A DNA stretch of 64,000 bases from Trifolium pratense (Eukaryota; Streptophyta; Magnoliopsida; Fabales; Fabaceae), in assembly GCF_020283565.1 (NCBI RefSeq), contig NC_060062.1:58178439-58242438 (forward strand). The letters are read 5' to 3'. Below the pieces are notes generated by a model, which was not told the DNA's origin, searched no databases, and saw only the letters and a list, made by a program, of their open reading frames with translations. The stretch's first letter is position 1; the number at the start of each line of letters is the position of its first letter. Made by a program: the position numbers and the translations under genes. Shown piece by piece: positions 49,808 through 61,870 of the stretch.

Positions 49808-52412
49808 ACAATCACTAGAAATAATTGGTACATATTGTTTATGCTAATAGCATATAGTACATCTGGTCTAGTACATATCATGATATACATGATCAACCCA
49901 ATTGCCAAAACATTTGGATACTTCTGATGCATCCCTTTCTCATCCAATGAGGTTGGATATTGTCTTTGAGACAAAAAATACATCATGTGACGTATGCAAT
50001 AATTTCAATAAAATTAAGCACATGAGGTGTCTGTACACTTCATCAAATTTGTACATAGGTTAAGGTTGAGATATGTCAACAATCTATCTCTATAAATCTT
50101 GATTCCTAACTTTTAGGAAGTCTCGCCTAAGTATTTCATCAAGAAACAATTACATAATCATGTCTTACATGTGTAGTGTATGAAAATTGTCTTGATGATC
50201 AGTATGTCATCCACATACAATACCAGATTAATTTAAATACTCCCACTGACTTTCTTGTGTGCACAAGAGTTCCTTTATTAATCTTAGTTTTCATAAAACT
50301 TGATCAATAAAACTGATAATTCAACTTTGAGAAATTTGAACAAATTCATAAATGAATTTTGTAATTTATATACTTTTCTAGCATCCTTTAGATTAACAAA
50401 ACCCTATCCATATGTCGAATACATATGTAAGGTCATTCCAATTAAGGAATGTAACCTCGTTATCCATCTGCCAGAACTCGTAGTAAAACATACAATAATT
50501 GCAAGTGGAATCAAATGAGTTTAAGCACTATGATTGAAATAAAGGTTTCATCATAATTGCATCATGATTTGTATGAAACCATTCACACTCAATCACACCT
50601 TAAGTGTATTCACAATACCATCCAAGTGAGTCTTTACAACAAGACTCATATTTATCCTATGAGTCTTACTCAATTGGATGACAAAACAATATCCATATAT
50701 GTTTTGTGTACATGGACTCTTTATAAGTCACATTCTCATCTTCCATGAGCATCATATATCACCTTGTCGAGTCATGGTAAAAACGTGACTCTCAACTGTG
50801 TGATATGACATATCCGACTTATATAGGTCTTGTGCTACTCGAACTGGTGATCCAACAACAACTCTTGTTGAACCGATTCATGTTCCATTCTCAAAACATG
50901 TGTTTTGTGGTACTCGAATTTACTCAAGTTCTACATCACTCCCACTATCTCTTCTAGAGACACATTCCTTCTAAAGGAATATTTTAATTCTAGTAACAAA
51001 ACAACTTTTGTCCTAGAGAGTGTTGTAGAATTAGTATTTCTAAGTTTCTTTAGGATCCCTCCACAAATACACATTAATCCAAGTTGGAATTATGTTTATC
51101 TTATAAACTGTGCAATCCCAAACTACCATAAAGTCAAACTAGGTACTTTTACCTCCATATCAAATATGGTGTCTTTATGATTTCTTTTATTGGAACTTTT
51201 GTGGGTAAAAAATAACTCTAATTAAAATAATTTTTCGAAAGAGTCGTCGGAGATAAAAGAACTATCTTATTTGTAATCATGTCAAACATGATGTAATATA
51301 AATAGTTATTACTATACTCCTTATCTAAGTATTTACCATTACGACTTGTTTGTATGGTCTTAATACTTTTTCAAAATTATTCATTTACTTCATAAATTCT
51401 TTGAACAAATTCAAAGAATCATACTTTGTGTCAACCACACATATTCACATCTACTAAGCTAATTAGTAACGTAAATGAAGTAAAAGAAATAAAATTATAT
51501 CTAGCAAATAATTAGTTTAGTAGTTCATATACATCTGATATGTATATATTTCAAATAGATCAAATGTCACTTTACCTTAGTTGGTAATTGACATACTGAA
51601 CTATTTTCAAAAGTGGAACTCACATCCTTCAAATGATATAAATCAAATGAGTCCAAAATTCCTATCTATGGAATCTAGAAATGTGTGACTCACTTATTAA
51701 TACTAAACAATATTGCTACTAATATGCATAAGGTTCAAATCTTATTTGATTCCTTTTCATGATTGTTATATATAAGGTTATCAAGTTGATGGAACTCAAT
51801 TCCATTACTTGATTAGAACACTAGAATAGAAAACATTGTTGGAATAATGTAACAACACTTGTCTATTATTCATGCAAGCAGTCATTTTTCTTGTCAATAC
51901 AAGGTTTAGGTTCAACGTTTCTATTATTAAAGGAAACTTAATAACAATTATTTGGTTCCGTGTCAAACTCAACTTCTACGATCAATGAGACTATTTCATT
52001 CTAATCGTAGGTTGATTTTATCTATAGTCAAATTTTCACTTCTTTAAAACAACTTCATATTTCAACAAATATGAAATTAACAACCTGTATCATATACCTA
52101 AGATAAAAAGTGGATAATTTAACTTTCTATAACAAGGTCAATGAAGAAGTCTTACTTCTTTCTTCAACTTTAACTCTTTCAAAATCATTAGTAGTTTTTC
52201 TCGTATTTGAGAGAACAATTCTCAATACATGTACCAATTCAGAAACTCCTTTCTGAACTATTTATCCTTCGTAAGGACATTTTACAGTAAAATATAAAAT
52301 ATATGCCAAATATATCTAACTACGAAAATAAGAATATTTGTATCATGATTAAAACATATTTAACTAGGTCTTTAATTAAATATGCTCCCACTATTTTACT
52401 CAAACCAAATGA
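49808..52412 (-). pseudogene. decayed Ty1/copia pol remnant, right part
   Basis: On the minus strand the words LYVDDIL (YVDD codons at 50217-50206), IKIYRDR, and YPTSLDEKG...IMYIMICTRPDVLYAIS identify the reverse transcriptase and its connection to RNase H in a copia pol. Many stops and shifts interrupt it. Further upstream on the minus strand (to 52412) only weak traces remain. The LTR array sits directly after the CTRPDVLYA part, separating this from the 3' LTR at 23788-25175. Confidence 0.75.
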
Positions 52413-53516
52413 TGAAGGTGTGAAAACACAAGAAGGGGGGGGGGGGGGGGGGGGGGGGTTGAATTGTGTTTTAGCCAAGTTAAAACTTTTTCAAAGTTCT
52501 TAACTCAACTACAACAGCAGCGGATAAGTAACACAAATAAAACGAGATAAGAGAGAGAGAAATCACACAAGCAATTTATACTGGTTCCTCTCACAAAACG
52601 AGAGTAGTCCAGTCCCCTTGCACTTCCAAGGGATTTCACTATAATCACACAAGATTACAAATGCTCAAGCACACAAGCAAGAGACTTCACAACTATGCTC
52701 AAGCACACAAGCTTAAGACTTCTCACTTAAGCACACAAGCTTAAGACTTCTCAAATAACAGAGATAATAAAGTTGTTGAAAGAATACAACTGCTCTTAAG
52801 AGAACCTTAATGAGCAAATACGATGAGTACAAAGTATTTGGACTAAGAGTTAAAAACACTAGTTCAGAGGTTCAGAGCTTGTATTCGCAAATCAGAGTTT
52901 GTTCGAGCGCGTGTAATAATAGTTGTTGTCTTTGCAACTTGATTCTTCTAGTATATATAAGACTGATAAAGAGTCGTTGCAAAGATGACCGTTGATGAAG
53001 ATATCCTTTTGTCTTCAAGCAACTTGTCTTGATGCAGTTTGGTCATTTCCAAAACAGAGTAAGAGTTTCAGTAACTTTGACCATGTGTAGAGAAGACTTT
53101 CCTTATTCAGCTAATAAGCCTGATAACCCACGTTCTCCATTGTGAACAGACAAAAAGTAAGTAGCTGTTCTGATCAAGGTTGAGAGGTCCTTTTCTTCAT
53201 TGGTAAGAGAGTTGACCTTCAAATTCGAATCTTCACTCCATTCAAGATATACCTCAGAGTTGATTCACTTCAGACTTTAGTAAGTTCTGATGTCTTCATC
53301 CTCTGATGTAAGTAACTTCTGAAGATTCTTATCTTCTGAGTTCTTGCAAACTTCTGAAGACTTGTCTTCTGAGCTTTCTTCAGAGCTTGTCTGAAGCTAA
53401 GTTCTGCACACTTAAAATAAATTTTTAGTCCTTCCAATTGTACATTAATACTTTGTTATCATCAAAACCTTAATAGATTTAGGGGCAAACATTTTTAAAC
53501 CAATTTTGTTCCAACA
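52413..53516 (-). mobile_element. solo LTR of a Sirevirus-type copia element
   Basis: The 1104-bp block is the reverse complement of the LTR at 54771-55811, with many substitutions and indels. On the minus strand it begins TGTTGGAACAAAATTGG and ends GTTTTCACACCTTCA. AATGA flanks it at 52408-52412 and 53517-53521. No internal sequence is attached, so it is a solo LTR. It contains a 24-nt G run near its 3' end. Confidence 0.9.
52435..52458. repeat. 24-nt G homopolymer
   Basis: This is an uninterrupted G run of 24 inside the solo LTR. The matching place in the LTR at 54771-55811 has only about seven C. It could be a real expansion or a sequencing artefact. Confidence 0.9.
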
Positions 53517-53521
53517 AATGA

Positions 53522-54480
53522 CCCTCGACATTTGATTCGGAAAATCCCGTTGGAAGATTTTCTAGTGTGAATGAGATCCATATTTTACTATGTTCTAAGT
53601 CAGCGTTAGACTGATTACACAAAACATAGTTATTTTAGGTAGGAAACTCCTTTCCAATTGTATCTCATATAACTCTCATATCCTTTCCGTTGGGTGAATA
53701 ACACTTATTCTAATCCATCATATGGAGTAACCCAACACTTGCTTCTAAAATCATATAATCATATTATATTTCTTTTAGTTAAGTTAGACCCAATGAATAG
53801 CAATCGGGTAAACTGGTTACCTCACCGCAACTTATCAATATAGACAATGCACTTTACGTTGGCAAAACCTACATTGGTCGATATTGATCTTGAAGGGTGC
53901 TAAATGTTGGAAAGCTTTTAACTTAATATTTCTTTTAAGGGATTTTAATTAAATTTAATCTCACCGTATTTTGTATCTCATACAAAACGTGTTTCAATTT
54001 ACATGACACTCATGTAAATATTTGTTTAACAATTATATAAAATATTCAAAACATATATAATTAAAACACTCATCTCATGCATCACATACATAAAATAAAC
54101 TAAGGTAGTATAGTTATGGCCTCCTAAAACGAAAGAATTAAATAAACTAATTTATTACAATTCTTTGACCCTCGAGCAAACTTCTCAAGTTTCTCCATCG
54201 TCATCCTTTGTTTGGCTTTGCACTCTTAACTTATCCTTACTAATGAAATTTATTTTCAGTTTAAAATACTTAGTCCCCGCAATTAAAACAGATATTTGCT
54301 AAACAACTTTAATAACATAACAAACATAAAGCGTATAAAGCGTGGTTTCAGTTTTTTGAAACATATCAATTAATGCGTAACTACTCCCCCTTTTGTCATT
54401 ATCAAAAAGTAAAAACAAAAATTTAGGAAACCAAGACAGTCAAAGATAGGAATTGGTTGTTACGGAGGTGAAATTTATTT
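53522..54480. other. AT-rich DNA, probable retroelement debris
   Basis: This probably continues the decayed minus-strand copia element towards its 5' end, but no LTR or primer binding site was found. Near 54380 the minus strand has a CTTTTTGATAATGACAAAAG-GGGGAG stretch that resembles 3' regions of Sireviruses. No gene was recognised. Confidence 0.4.
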
Positions 54481-54582
54481 CAAAAGCAAAAACCAAAGCG
54501 CCAAAAGGCTATAAATAGAGAACAAGTGTGATAAACATTTTTCACAACAAAACTCAAAAACGATAAAAACAAATCAAGAAGA

Positions 54583-54777
54583 ATGAAGAGATTTAGTGCT
54601 CGTATCGCAGAATTTCGTAGAAGAAAGGATGAAGAACACGAACGAGAGGTGAAAAAGAAAGAAGAAGACAAGAAACCACAAGAAGCAGAAATTATCATCA
54701 TATCGTCAGAGTCTGAATCTGAAGAAGATGAAATTGATGCTGATTATGCTGAGTTTTTAGTGTTGGAACAAAATTGA
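54583..54777 (+). CDS. short acidic/basic ORF truncated by retrotransposon insertion
   Basis: A TATA-like CTATAAATAG (54509-54518) lies about 65 bp upstream of an ATG that opens a frame of 64 codons. The peptide has a Lys/Arg/Glu-rich coiled-coil-like part (residues 5-33), then an SSESESEEDE acidic stretch. The last codons and the stop fall in the LTR that starts at 54771, so the natural end has been replaced. The function is unknown. It may be a retroelement accessory ORF rather than a host gene. Confidence 0.35.
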   Translation: MKRFSARIAEFRRRKDEEHEREVKKKEEDKKPQEAEIIIISSESESEEDEIDADYAEFLVLEQN

Positions 54778-55811
54778 TTTAAAAATGTTTGCCCCTAAAT
54801 CTATTAAGGTTTTGATGATAACAAAGTATTAATAAACAATTGGAAGGACTAAAAATTTAATTTAAGTGTGCAGGACTTAGATTCAATTAAGCTCTGATTA
54901 AAGATCAGAAGATAAGGACTTCAGAAGTTTGTAAGCGTTCAGAAGTTTGTGAGACTCAGAAGTTGTAATCTTCAGACGATGAAGTCTTCAGAACTTCTTA
55001 AGGTCTAAGCTTCATCAAACTCTGATGATCTTCTTGAAGTTTGTAAAGATTCTCTTTTGCAAGTCAACTCTTCTACCAATGAAGAAAAGGACCTTTCAAG
55101 CCTGATCAGAACAGCTAATCTCTTTTTGTCTGTCCTCTTTTGAGAACGTGGGTCATCAGTGGTGTTAGCTGAATAAGGAAAGTCTTCTCTGCAGTAGTAA
55201 AAGTACCTGAAACTCTTACTTAGTTTTAGATACAACCAAACTGCATCAAGACAGGCTGCTTGAAGACAAGGTTATCTACTTCAACGGTCATCTTTACAAC
55301 GACTCTTTTCTTGTCATATATATACTAAAGGAATCAGTTGTAATTATTATCAAGGATTATTAACACGCACGAACAAACTCTGAATTCCTCATACAAAGCT
55401 CTGAACCTCTGAACTGTGTTGTTGCACTTTTAGTTCAAATATTTAGTATTTGTTCTTCTAGGTTCTGATTAAGAGCTGTTGTATTCATTCTATTATTCAT
55501 TTCATTTGTACTTGAGAAGTCTCTTGCTTGTGTGCTTGAGCATTGTGGTGAAGTCTCTTGCTTGTGTGCTTGAGCAGTTGTAATCTTGTGTGATTATAGT
55601 GAAATCCCTTGGAAGTGCAAGGGGACTGGACTACTCTCGATTTGTGAGAGGAACCAGTATAAATTGCTTGTGTGATCTCTCTCTCTCTCTTTTAACTTGT
55701 TTTATTGTGTTATTTATCCGCTGCTGTTGAAGTTAAGTTAAGAACTTGAAAAAGTTTTAAACTTGACTAAAACACAATTCAACCCCCCCTTCTTGTGTTT
55801 TCACACCTTCA
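54771..55811 (+). repeat. 5' LTR of the Sirevirus-type element
   Basis: It begins TGTTGGAACAAAATTG and ends GTTTTCACACCTTCA; both boundaries are supported by the solo LTR at 52413-53516, whose ends are set by target duplications. It is 1041 bp, with a CT-rich run (about 55675-55690) and a C-rich tract near 55784. Confidence 0.9.
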
Positions 55812-55813
55812 AT

Positions 55814-55828
55814 TGGTATCTAGAGCTC
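55814..55828 (+). promoter_or_regulatory. primer binding site (tRNA-iMet type)
   Basis: TGGTATCTAGAGCTC lies 2 bp after the LTR end. It matches the 3' end of plant initiator tRNA-Met except at the central bases, as in the TRIM at 14811-16222. It primes minus-strand DNA synthesis. Confidence 0.8.
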
Positions 55829-55881
55829 TGGTCTGTTACTTTCACTTAACAGTGAGACAGTAAAGATCTTGTGAGAACACT

Positions 55882-56040
55882 ATGTCTGGAGGAGACGATA
55901 GTAGCACTAGAACAACCGGTGAAGCCGGTGATGCCAGTGGTGCTGGTCCTAGAAATGCTTTTGGTTTTGACTACTTAAGTAATGAATCACATGAACATAG
56001 TGGCAATAGGAAAGCCATGCATCATTATTTGAGTGGTGGA
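55882..56040 (+). pseudogene. 5' part of gag, out of frame with the rest
   Basis: The first ATG after the primer binding site opens a Gly/Ser/Thr-rich start (MSGGDDSSTRT). The frame then runs into unrelated residues near 56025-56060, while the gag core continues in another frame (EWWKERLYNN, about 56030 onward). A small indel near 56010-56060 therefore separates the gag N-terminus from its body. Confidence 0.65.
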
Positions 56041-58214
56041 AGGAAAGACTGTATAACAATATTACTGCTATTGATCATGAGTTGTGGGATTTGGTTGAGC
56101 TGGGAGTAACTTTTGAAAACCTAAATGAACATGGAAGATTGTCCATTGAGCATAGAAAGTTACTCACACCAGCTAACTTAAAAACCTACACTAAGCATCA
56201 TAGAGTAAAGGACATTGTTGTTGGTGCTATTAGACATGAAGATTATGTCAGAATAGAAAACAAGTCTACTACTAAATCTATCTTTGATTCTATGTGTGCT
56301 ACCTATGATGGTAATGAAAAGGTTCAAGAGGCTAAGGCTAGTCTTTTGATAAGGCAATATGAACTATTCACTATGCAACAAGATGAAAACATTGAAACTA
56401 TGTTTACAAGGTTTCAAATCCTTGTATCTGGTCTTAAAGCTCTTAAGAGAAGTTATTCCACCTATGACCATGTTCAGAAGATTCTGAGAAGTCTTCCTAT
56501 TGCTTGGAGACCTAAGGTCACTGCAATAGAAGAAGCTCAAAATCTCAAGACTCTGAGTCTTGAGGCTCTGATAAGCAATCTCAGAAGCCATGAGATGGTT
56601 CTGAATGCTGATTCAGAAGCTAAGAAGAAGTCCAAGTCAGTGGCTTTACAGTCAACTAGGACCCCTTCTAAAGCTCTTAAGACTCAGCTTCTTGACTTTG
56701 AGGAGGAATCTTCTGCATATGGTCAAGAGGAGGAAATGGGTGAAGATGAGTTTGCTTTATTCACCAAGTTTCAGCAATGGAACAGATTTAACAAAAGAAA
56801 CTTCAGAGGTAACAGCTCCAGAAATTTTGTCAGCAAAAAGGATGATCAGAAGAACTGCTTCAACTGTAAGAAGCCAGGACACTTTATTGCTGACTGTCCA
56901 GAAATGTCTGCCAAAGACAAAAACAAAAGATCCAGCTCAAAGAAGCAACAATTTAAGAGCAAATTGAAAAAGAGTCTGATGGCTACTTTTGAAGAGCTAT
57001 CATCTGAGGAAGAAGTTGAGGAAGAAGAAGAGGCAAATCTAGCCCTGATGGCTTCAACTGACTCAGATGCAGACTCAGAGGATAAATCAGAATCAGATTC
57101 AGAAGTAACAGATGAGGTATTTTCTGACTGTTCTAAATCTCAACTTATAACTGCACTTAACAAGGTCATTGAGAAACATCTCAGAGTGTTAAGTAAACAA
57201 AAAGTTTTACAAGAAAAGCTTAACACTCTGACTGAACAAGCAGAACATTTTCAAGGTCTATATCAAGAAACTCTGAATAGAGTGAATGACTTTGAAAAGG
57301 GTTGTGCTGTTTGTCACAAACCTATTGATGAGCAGGAAATAGCTCTTCAACAGTTTGTGCATCTCAACCTTGGGAAGAGCAAAGCTGCTAATAGAATTTA
57401 TAATGTTTTGAGACATAGAGGAGAAGGACTTGGCTATGAATATGGTAGAACATATTCAAAGCTGAAGACCTTTGCCAAAAAGGTTGGAAAATCTTGGGTT
57501 TATTATGTTGTTCCATCAAGTGAAGAGGGAAAGAATCCTGGTATTGTTGAAAATGACAATGATGATCTGAGTGATTTAGAAGCTGACAGCTCAGAGGAAC
57601 CAAGTTCCTCAGGATCTGGAAAGAAAAGTTCAGAAGATAGAAGTTGTTCAGAACCTGAGAACATTAGTTCAGATGTTCTGAAAGCTTCAACATCTGAGAC
57701 TTCAAATTCTGGAACCAAAGGGACTTCAGTACCTGAGTCTAGTCAATCTAAAAGCTCAGAAGTTTTTAAAAGAAAAAATTCAAACTCCAAATCTCAGATG
57801 AAGTACAGGACTCAGATTATTTATGATTCTAGAGTCAGTAGATATAATCAATCAGAACATGGGATTGATGATAAATACAAACCCTGGAATCATAAACAAT
57901 CCAAATCCTGGAATAATAACAGATTTCAAACAAAGAAAAGGTTTCAAAAAGGATATTATTCCAAACCAAGATCTTTCTCTAACACTAAACAACATAGTAA
58001 GCATTTGTGGACTAACAAGCGTGGACCCAGAAGATGGGTACCAAAAGCTGAAATAATGTATCATTCAGATTTACCAACTAGGAAAGGATATGTCCTACCT
58101 AGAGTATGGAAACAAGTCCTATGCAAAGGAAGAAGGGCTTATGTCCTAGACAAATGGCTGACAAGTTCTCAAGTTAACAATCAGAACTTGAGAAATGAAG
58201 AGGAAGAATACTAG
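56030..58214 (+). CDS. gag: gag polyprotein (copia/Sirevirus), start lost by frameshift
   Basis: The frame has no ATG of its own near the start and is open to the TAG at 58214. The N-terminal part holds the copia gag (UBN2-type) fold words, with LLIRQYELFTMQ and ENIETMFTRFQ. A CCHC zinc knuckle lies at C259-C262-H267-C272 (numbering from the TTG at 56082; CFNCKKPGHFIADC). The long C-terminal extension is rich in Ser/Glu and then in basic/aromatic residues, with a second Cys pair (CAVCHKP), typical of Sirevirus gag. It packages element RNA into cytoplasmic particles. The upstream part is in a different frame, so the copy is broken. Confidence 0.85.
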
Positions 58215-58264
58215 GATGACTTTATCATTAACTGTGATGAAGAGTTCTACCGCAATGATTAAAG

Positions 58265-61200
58265 TTGTTTCTCATACAGCCTGCCACTCAAAGAAGTATC
58301 ATGAATCACTCATGGTATCTGGATAGTGGATGTTCAAGGCATATGACTGGTGACAAACAACTATTTTCTAAGCTGACTATGAAAGAAGGAGGATCTGTTG
58401 GCTTTGGAGGTAATCAAAAAGGAAAGATAATAGGTACAGGTACAGTAGGTAATTCTTCCCTATCTATTAATGATGTTTGGTTAGTAGATGGACTCAAACA
58501 TAACTTATTGAGCATAAGTCAATTTTGCGACAATGGTTATGTAGTTGTCTTTAATAAGGAATCATGTACTGTGTCTAAACAATCTGATAACTCCATTATA
58601 TTCAAAGGTCTGAGAAAGAACAATGTTTATAAAATTAATCTTTCTGATTTGAATGAACAAAAAGTGATGTGTCTTTTGACCTTGAGTGAAGAAAAATGGA
58701 TCTGGCATAAGAGGTTAGGCCATGCTAACTGGAGGTTAATCTCTAAGCTTAGCAAGCTTGACCTTGTCAGAGGTTTACCAAAAATCAAATATCACTCAAA
58801 CACACTGTGTGGTTCTTGTCAAAAAGGAAAAATTACAAAATCATCTTTTAAACCTAAGAACATTGTTTCTACCTCAAGACCATTGGAACTTCTTCACATT
58901 GATCTGTTTGGGCCAGTTAACACTGCCTCTATCAATGGAAAGAAGTATGGATTAGTGATTGTTGATGACTACAGTAGATGGACTTGGGTAAAATTCCTAA
59001 GAACAAAAGATGAAGCATATGATGAGTTTAGTGTTTTCTGCAAACAAATTCAAAATGAAAAAGGCTACACAATTTTAAAAGTTAGAAGTGATCATGGTGG
59101 AGAATTTGAAAATGAACCTTTTGAAAACTTTTGTGAAAAATATGGCATCTTGCATGAATTCTCTTCTCCTAGAACTCCTCAACAAAATGGGGTTGTAGAA
59201 AGGAAGAATAGAACTCTGCAAGAAATGGCCAGAACCATGATGCATGAAACTAATGTAGCAAAATTTTTATGGGCAGAAGCTGTAAACACAGCATGTTATG
59301 TTCAAAATAGAATCTATATCAGATCTAAATTAAACAAAACTGCTTATGAATTGTTCAAAGGAAGAAAGCCTGACATTTCTTATTTTCATCAGTTTGGATG
59401 TACTTGTTACATCTTAAACAACAAAGTCCATCTAAAGAAATTTGATGCTAGAGGTTATAAGGGTATCTTTATAGGATATTCTGAACGCTCAAAAGCATAC
59501 AGACTGTATATTTCTGAAACACACACTATGGAAGAAACTATGCATGTCAAGTTTGATGACAAAGAGCCTGACCAAGTGTCAGAGCTTGTGGAAGGTTTGT
59601 CTAGATTTCAGGTATCAGAGGATCAGTATTCAGATATTCCAGACTACTCAGAACATCCATTCTCTGAAGAACCTCTGAACATGACAGTTCCTACAGACTC
59701 TGAACAACAAAGAACTGAAGCAACTGCTGAACCTGCTGTTGATGAGTCTGAAGATGATGAGCCTCCAAGAAACACTTTCAAATACAAATCATCACATCCA
59801 GAGGAACTGATCTTAGGTAACAAGGATAGTCCAAGGAAGACAAGATCTCAACTGAGAAATGAGGAATCTTTAGTTGGTCTTATCTCAATGATGGAACCTT
59901 CAAAAATTGATGAAGCTCTGAAAGATGATGCTTGGATTGTAGCAATGCAAGAAGAGCTGAATCAATTTCAAAGGAATGATGTATGGACTCTAGTGCCCAA
60001 ACCTTCACACAAGAACATTATTGGAACAAAATGGGTATTCAGAAACAAGTTGAATGAACAAGGTGAAGTGGTAAGAAACAAGGCTAGATTGGTTGCACAA
60101 GGTTATAGTCAGCAAGAGGGGATTGACTATACTGAAACCTTTGCACCAGTTGCTAGACTTGAAGCTATCAGGTTACTTCTATCTTATGTTGTTAATCGTG
60201 GAATAACCTTGTATCAGATGGATGTTAAAAGTGCCTTCTTAAATGGTTTTATTTCTGAAGAAGTGTATGTTAAGCAACCTCCTGGTTTTGAAGATGTCTC
60301 AAACCCAGAACATGTTTTCAAATTGAAGAAATCACTGTATGGTCTGAAACAAGCTCCAAGAGCTTGGTATGATAGACTCAGTAATTTCCTTCTTGAAAAG
60401 GGTTTTGAGAAAGGGAAGGTTGACTGCACACTCTTTAGAAAAACAACCAAAGAAGACATTTTAATCATTCAAATTTATGTTGATGATATTATTTTTGGTT
60501 CAACTAATGCTTCCTTGTGCAAGAATTTTTCTAAGATAATGCAGGATGAATTTGAAATGAGCATGATGGGAGAATTGAAGTTCTTTCTGGGAATTCAAAT
60601 CAATCAGAAGAAGGAAGGAACTTATGTTCATCAATCAAAATATACCAAGGAACTTCTGAAGAAGTTCAACCTAGATGATTGCAAAATAATGAACACTCCT
60701 ATGCATTCAACTACCAACATGAGCAAGTCAGAAGATGAAAGGAAAGTAGATCAAAAGGTCTACTGAGGTATGATTGGTTCCTTACTCTATCTGACAGCCT
60801 CTAGGCCAGATATTTTATTCAGTGTTTGCTTATGTGCAAGATTCCAGTCAGATCCTAGAGAATCTCATCTTACTGCTGTAAAGAGAATCTTTAGGTATCT
60901 GAAAGGAACAACTAATCTTGGACTTCTCTATAAGAAATCCAATGATTATGTGCTAAATGGATTCTGTGATGCTGACTATGCTGGAGATAAAATTGAAAGA
61001 AAATCCACAAGTGGCAATTGTCAATTTGTTGGTGAAAACCTTATCTCCTGGGCTAGTAAGAGACAAACTACCATAGCTTTGTCTACAGCAGAAGCAGAAT
61101 ACATTTCAGCAGCTAAGTGTTGCACACAACTACTCTGGCTAAAATATCAGTTAGAAGATTATCAGGTAAGCAGTCACAATATTCCTTTATATTGTGATAA

Positions 61201-61423
61201 TACTGCAGCCATTCATTTATCTAAAAATCCTATCCTACACTCTAGAGCCAAACATATTGAAATCAAACACCATTTTATCAGAGATTATGTTCAGAGAGGC
61301 ATTATAGATATTAAGTTTGTTGATACTGAAAATCAATGGGCTGACATATTTACTAAAGCCTTACCTGTTGAAAGATTTGATTTTATAAAGAAACATCTGA
61401 ACATGTTTTCAATCTCTGAATGA
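58265..61423 (+). CDS. pol: pol polyprotein (protease, integrase, RT, RNase H) with one in-frame stop
   Basis: The protease motif [13 protein letters not shown] is at residues 17-29. The integrase has a His/Cys region (HKRLGH...CGSCQKGK) and a D213-D276-E312 triad with the D-35-E spacing. RT spans about residues 560-810 with [23 protein letters not shown] and YVDD (738-741). An in-frame TGA (60764-60766) interrupts the protein between RT and RNase H. The same frame then continues from 60767 with [30 protein letters not shown] and [10 protein letters not shown] to the stop at 61423. The pol frame differs from gag and starts 50 bp after its stop, so expression would need recoding or splicing in an intact copy. 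The unusual feature is the single stop in an otherwise clean frame, which suggests a young element. Confidence 0.92.
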
Positions 61424-61870
61424 ATTTTTTTTTTTGGCAATTAAAGTGTAAGAGGTTATGTATATCAGAACTTATGATTCAGAACATCTGAAACACAAGC
61501 TCTGAAGTACTTGACTCTGATAGAGAATTTTAAAAATCTCAGAGGCTCTGAACTATTTAAGTGGGAAACGTTTAGTATTCGCTGCTGAACAGTTGTCCAT
61601 TAAAATAGCAGTTACCGAGTAAATTTCTGCACGTGGTCTACGTGTGTCAGGTAGTGGGTGGTTAATGATGACTTTTAGTATTCAATTTTTTGTCAATTAG
61701 CGTAACTTCCCAAATTTGCCATTTTTGTGTTAACTGTACGCTTTTAAATAAACTTACACATTACACTTGCACACTTTTCACCTTCACAACCTACAATTTC
61801 TTTTCTCTCTAAACCTTCAACAAAATTTTCTTTCTCTCTCATTAGTTCCTACCCTTACCTAAACTCCATC
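61424..61870 (+). other. spacer between pol and the envelope-like ORF
   Basis: A short T-run, then repeated CTGAA/TCTGA-rich DNA, leads to a TTTAAATAAAC word (about 61743-61753) and a pyrimidine-rich leader before the ATG at 61871. This looks like a separate promoter and 5' UTR for the third ORF, which is an inference. Confidence 0.4.
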
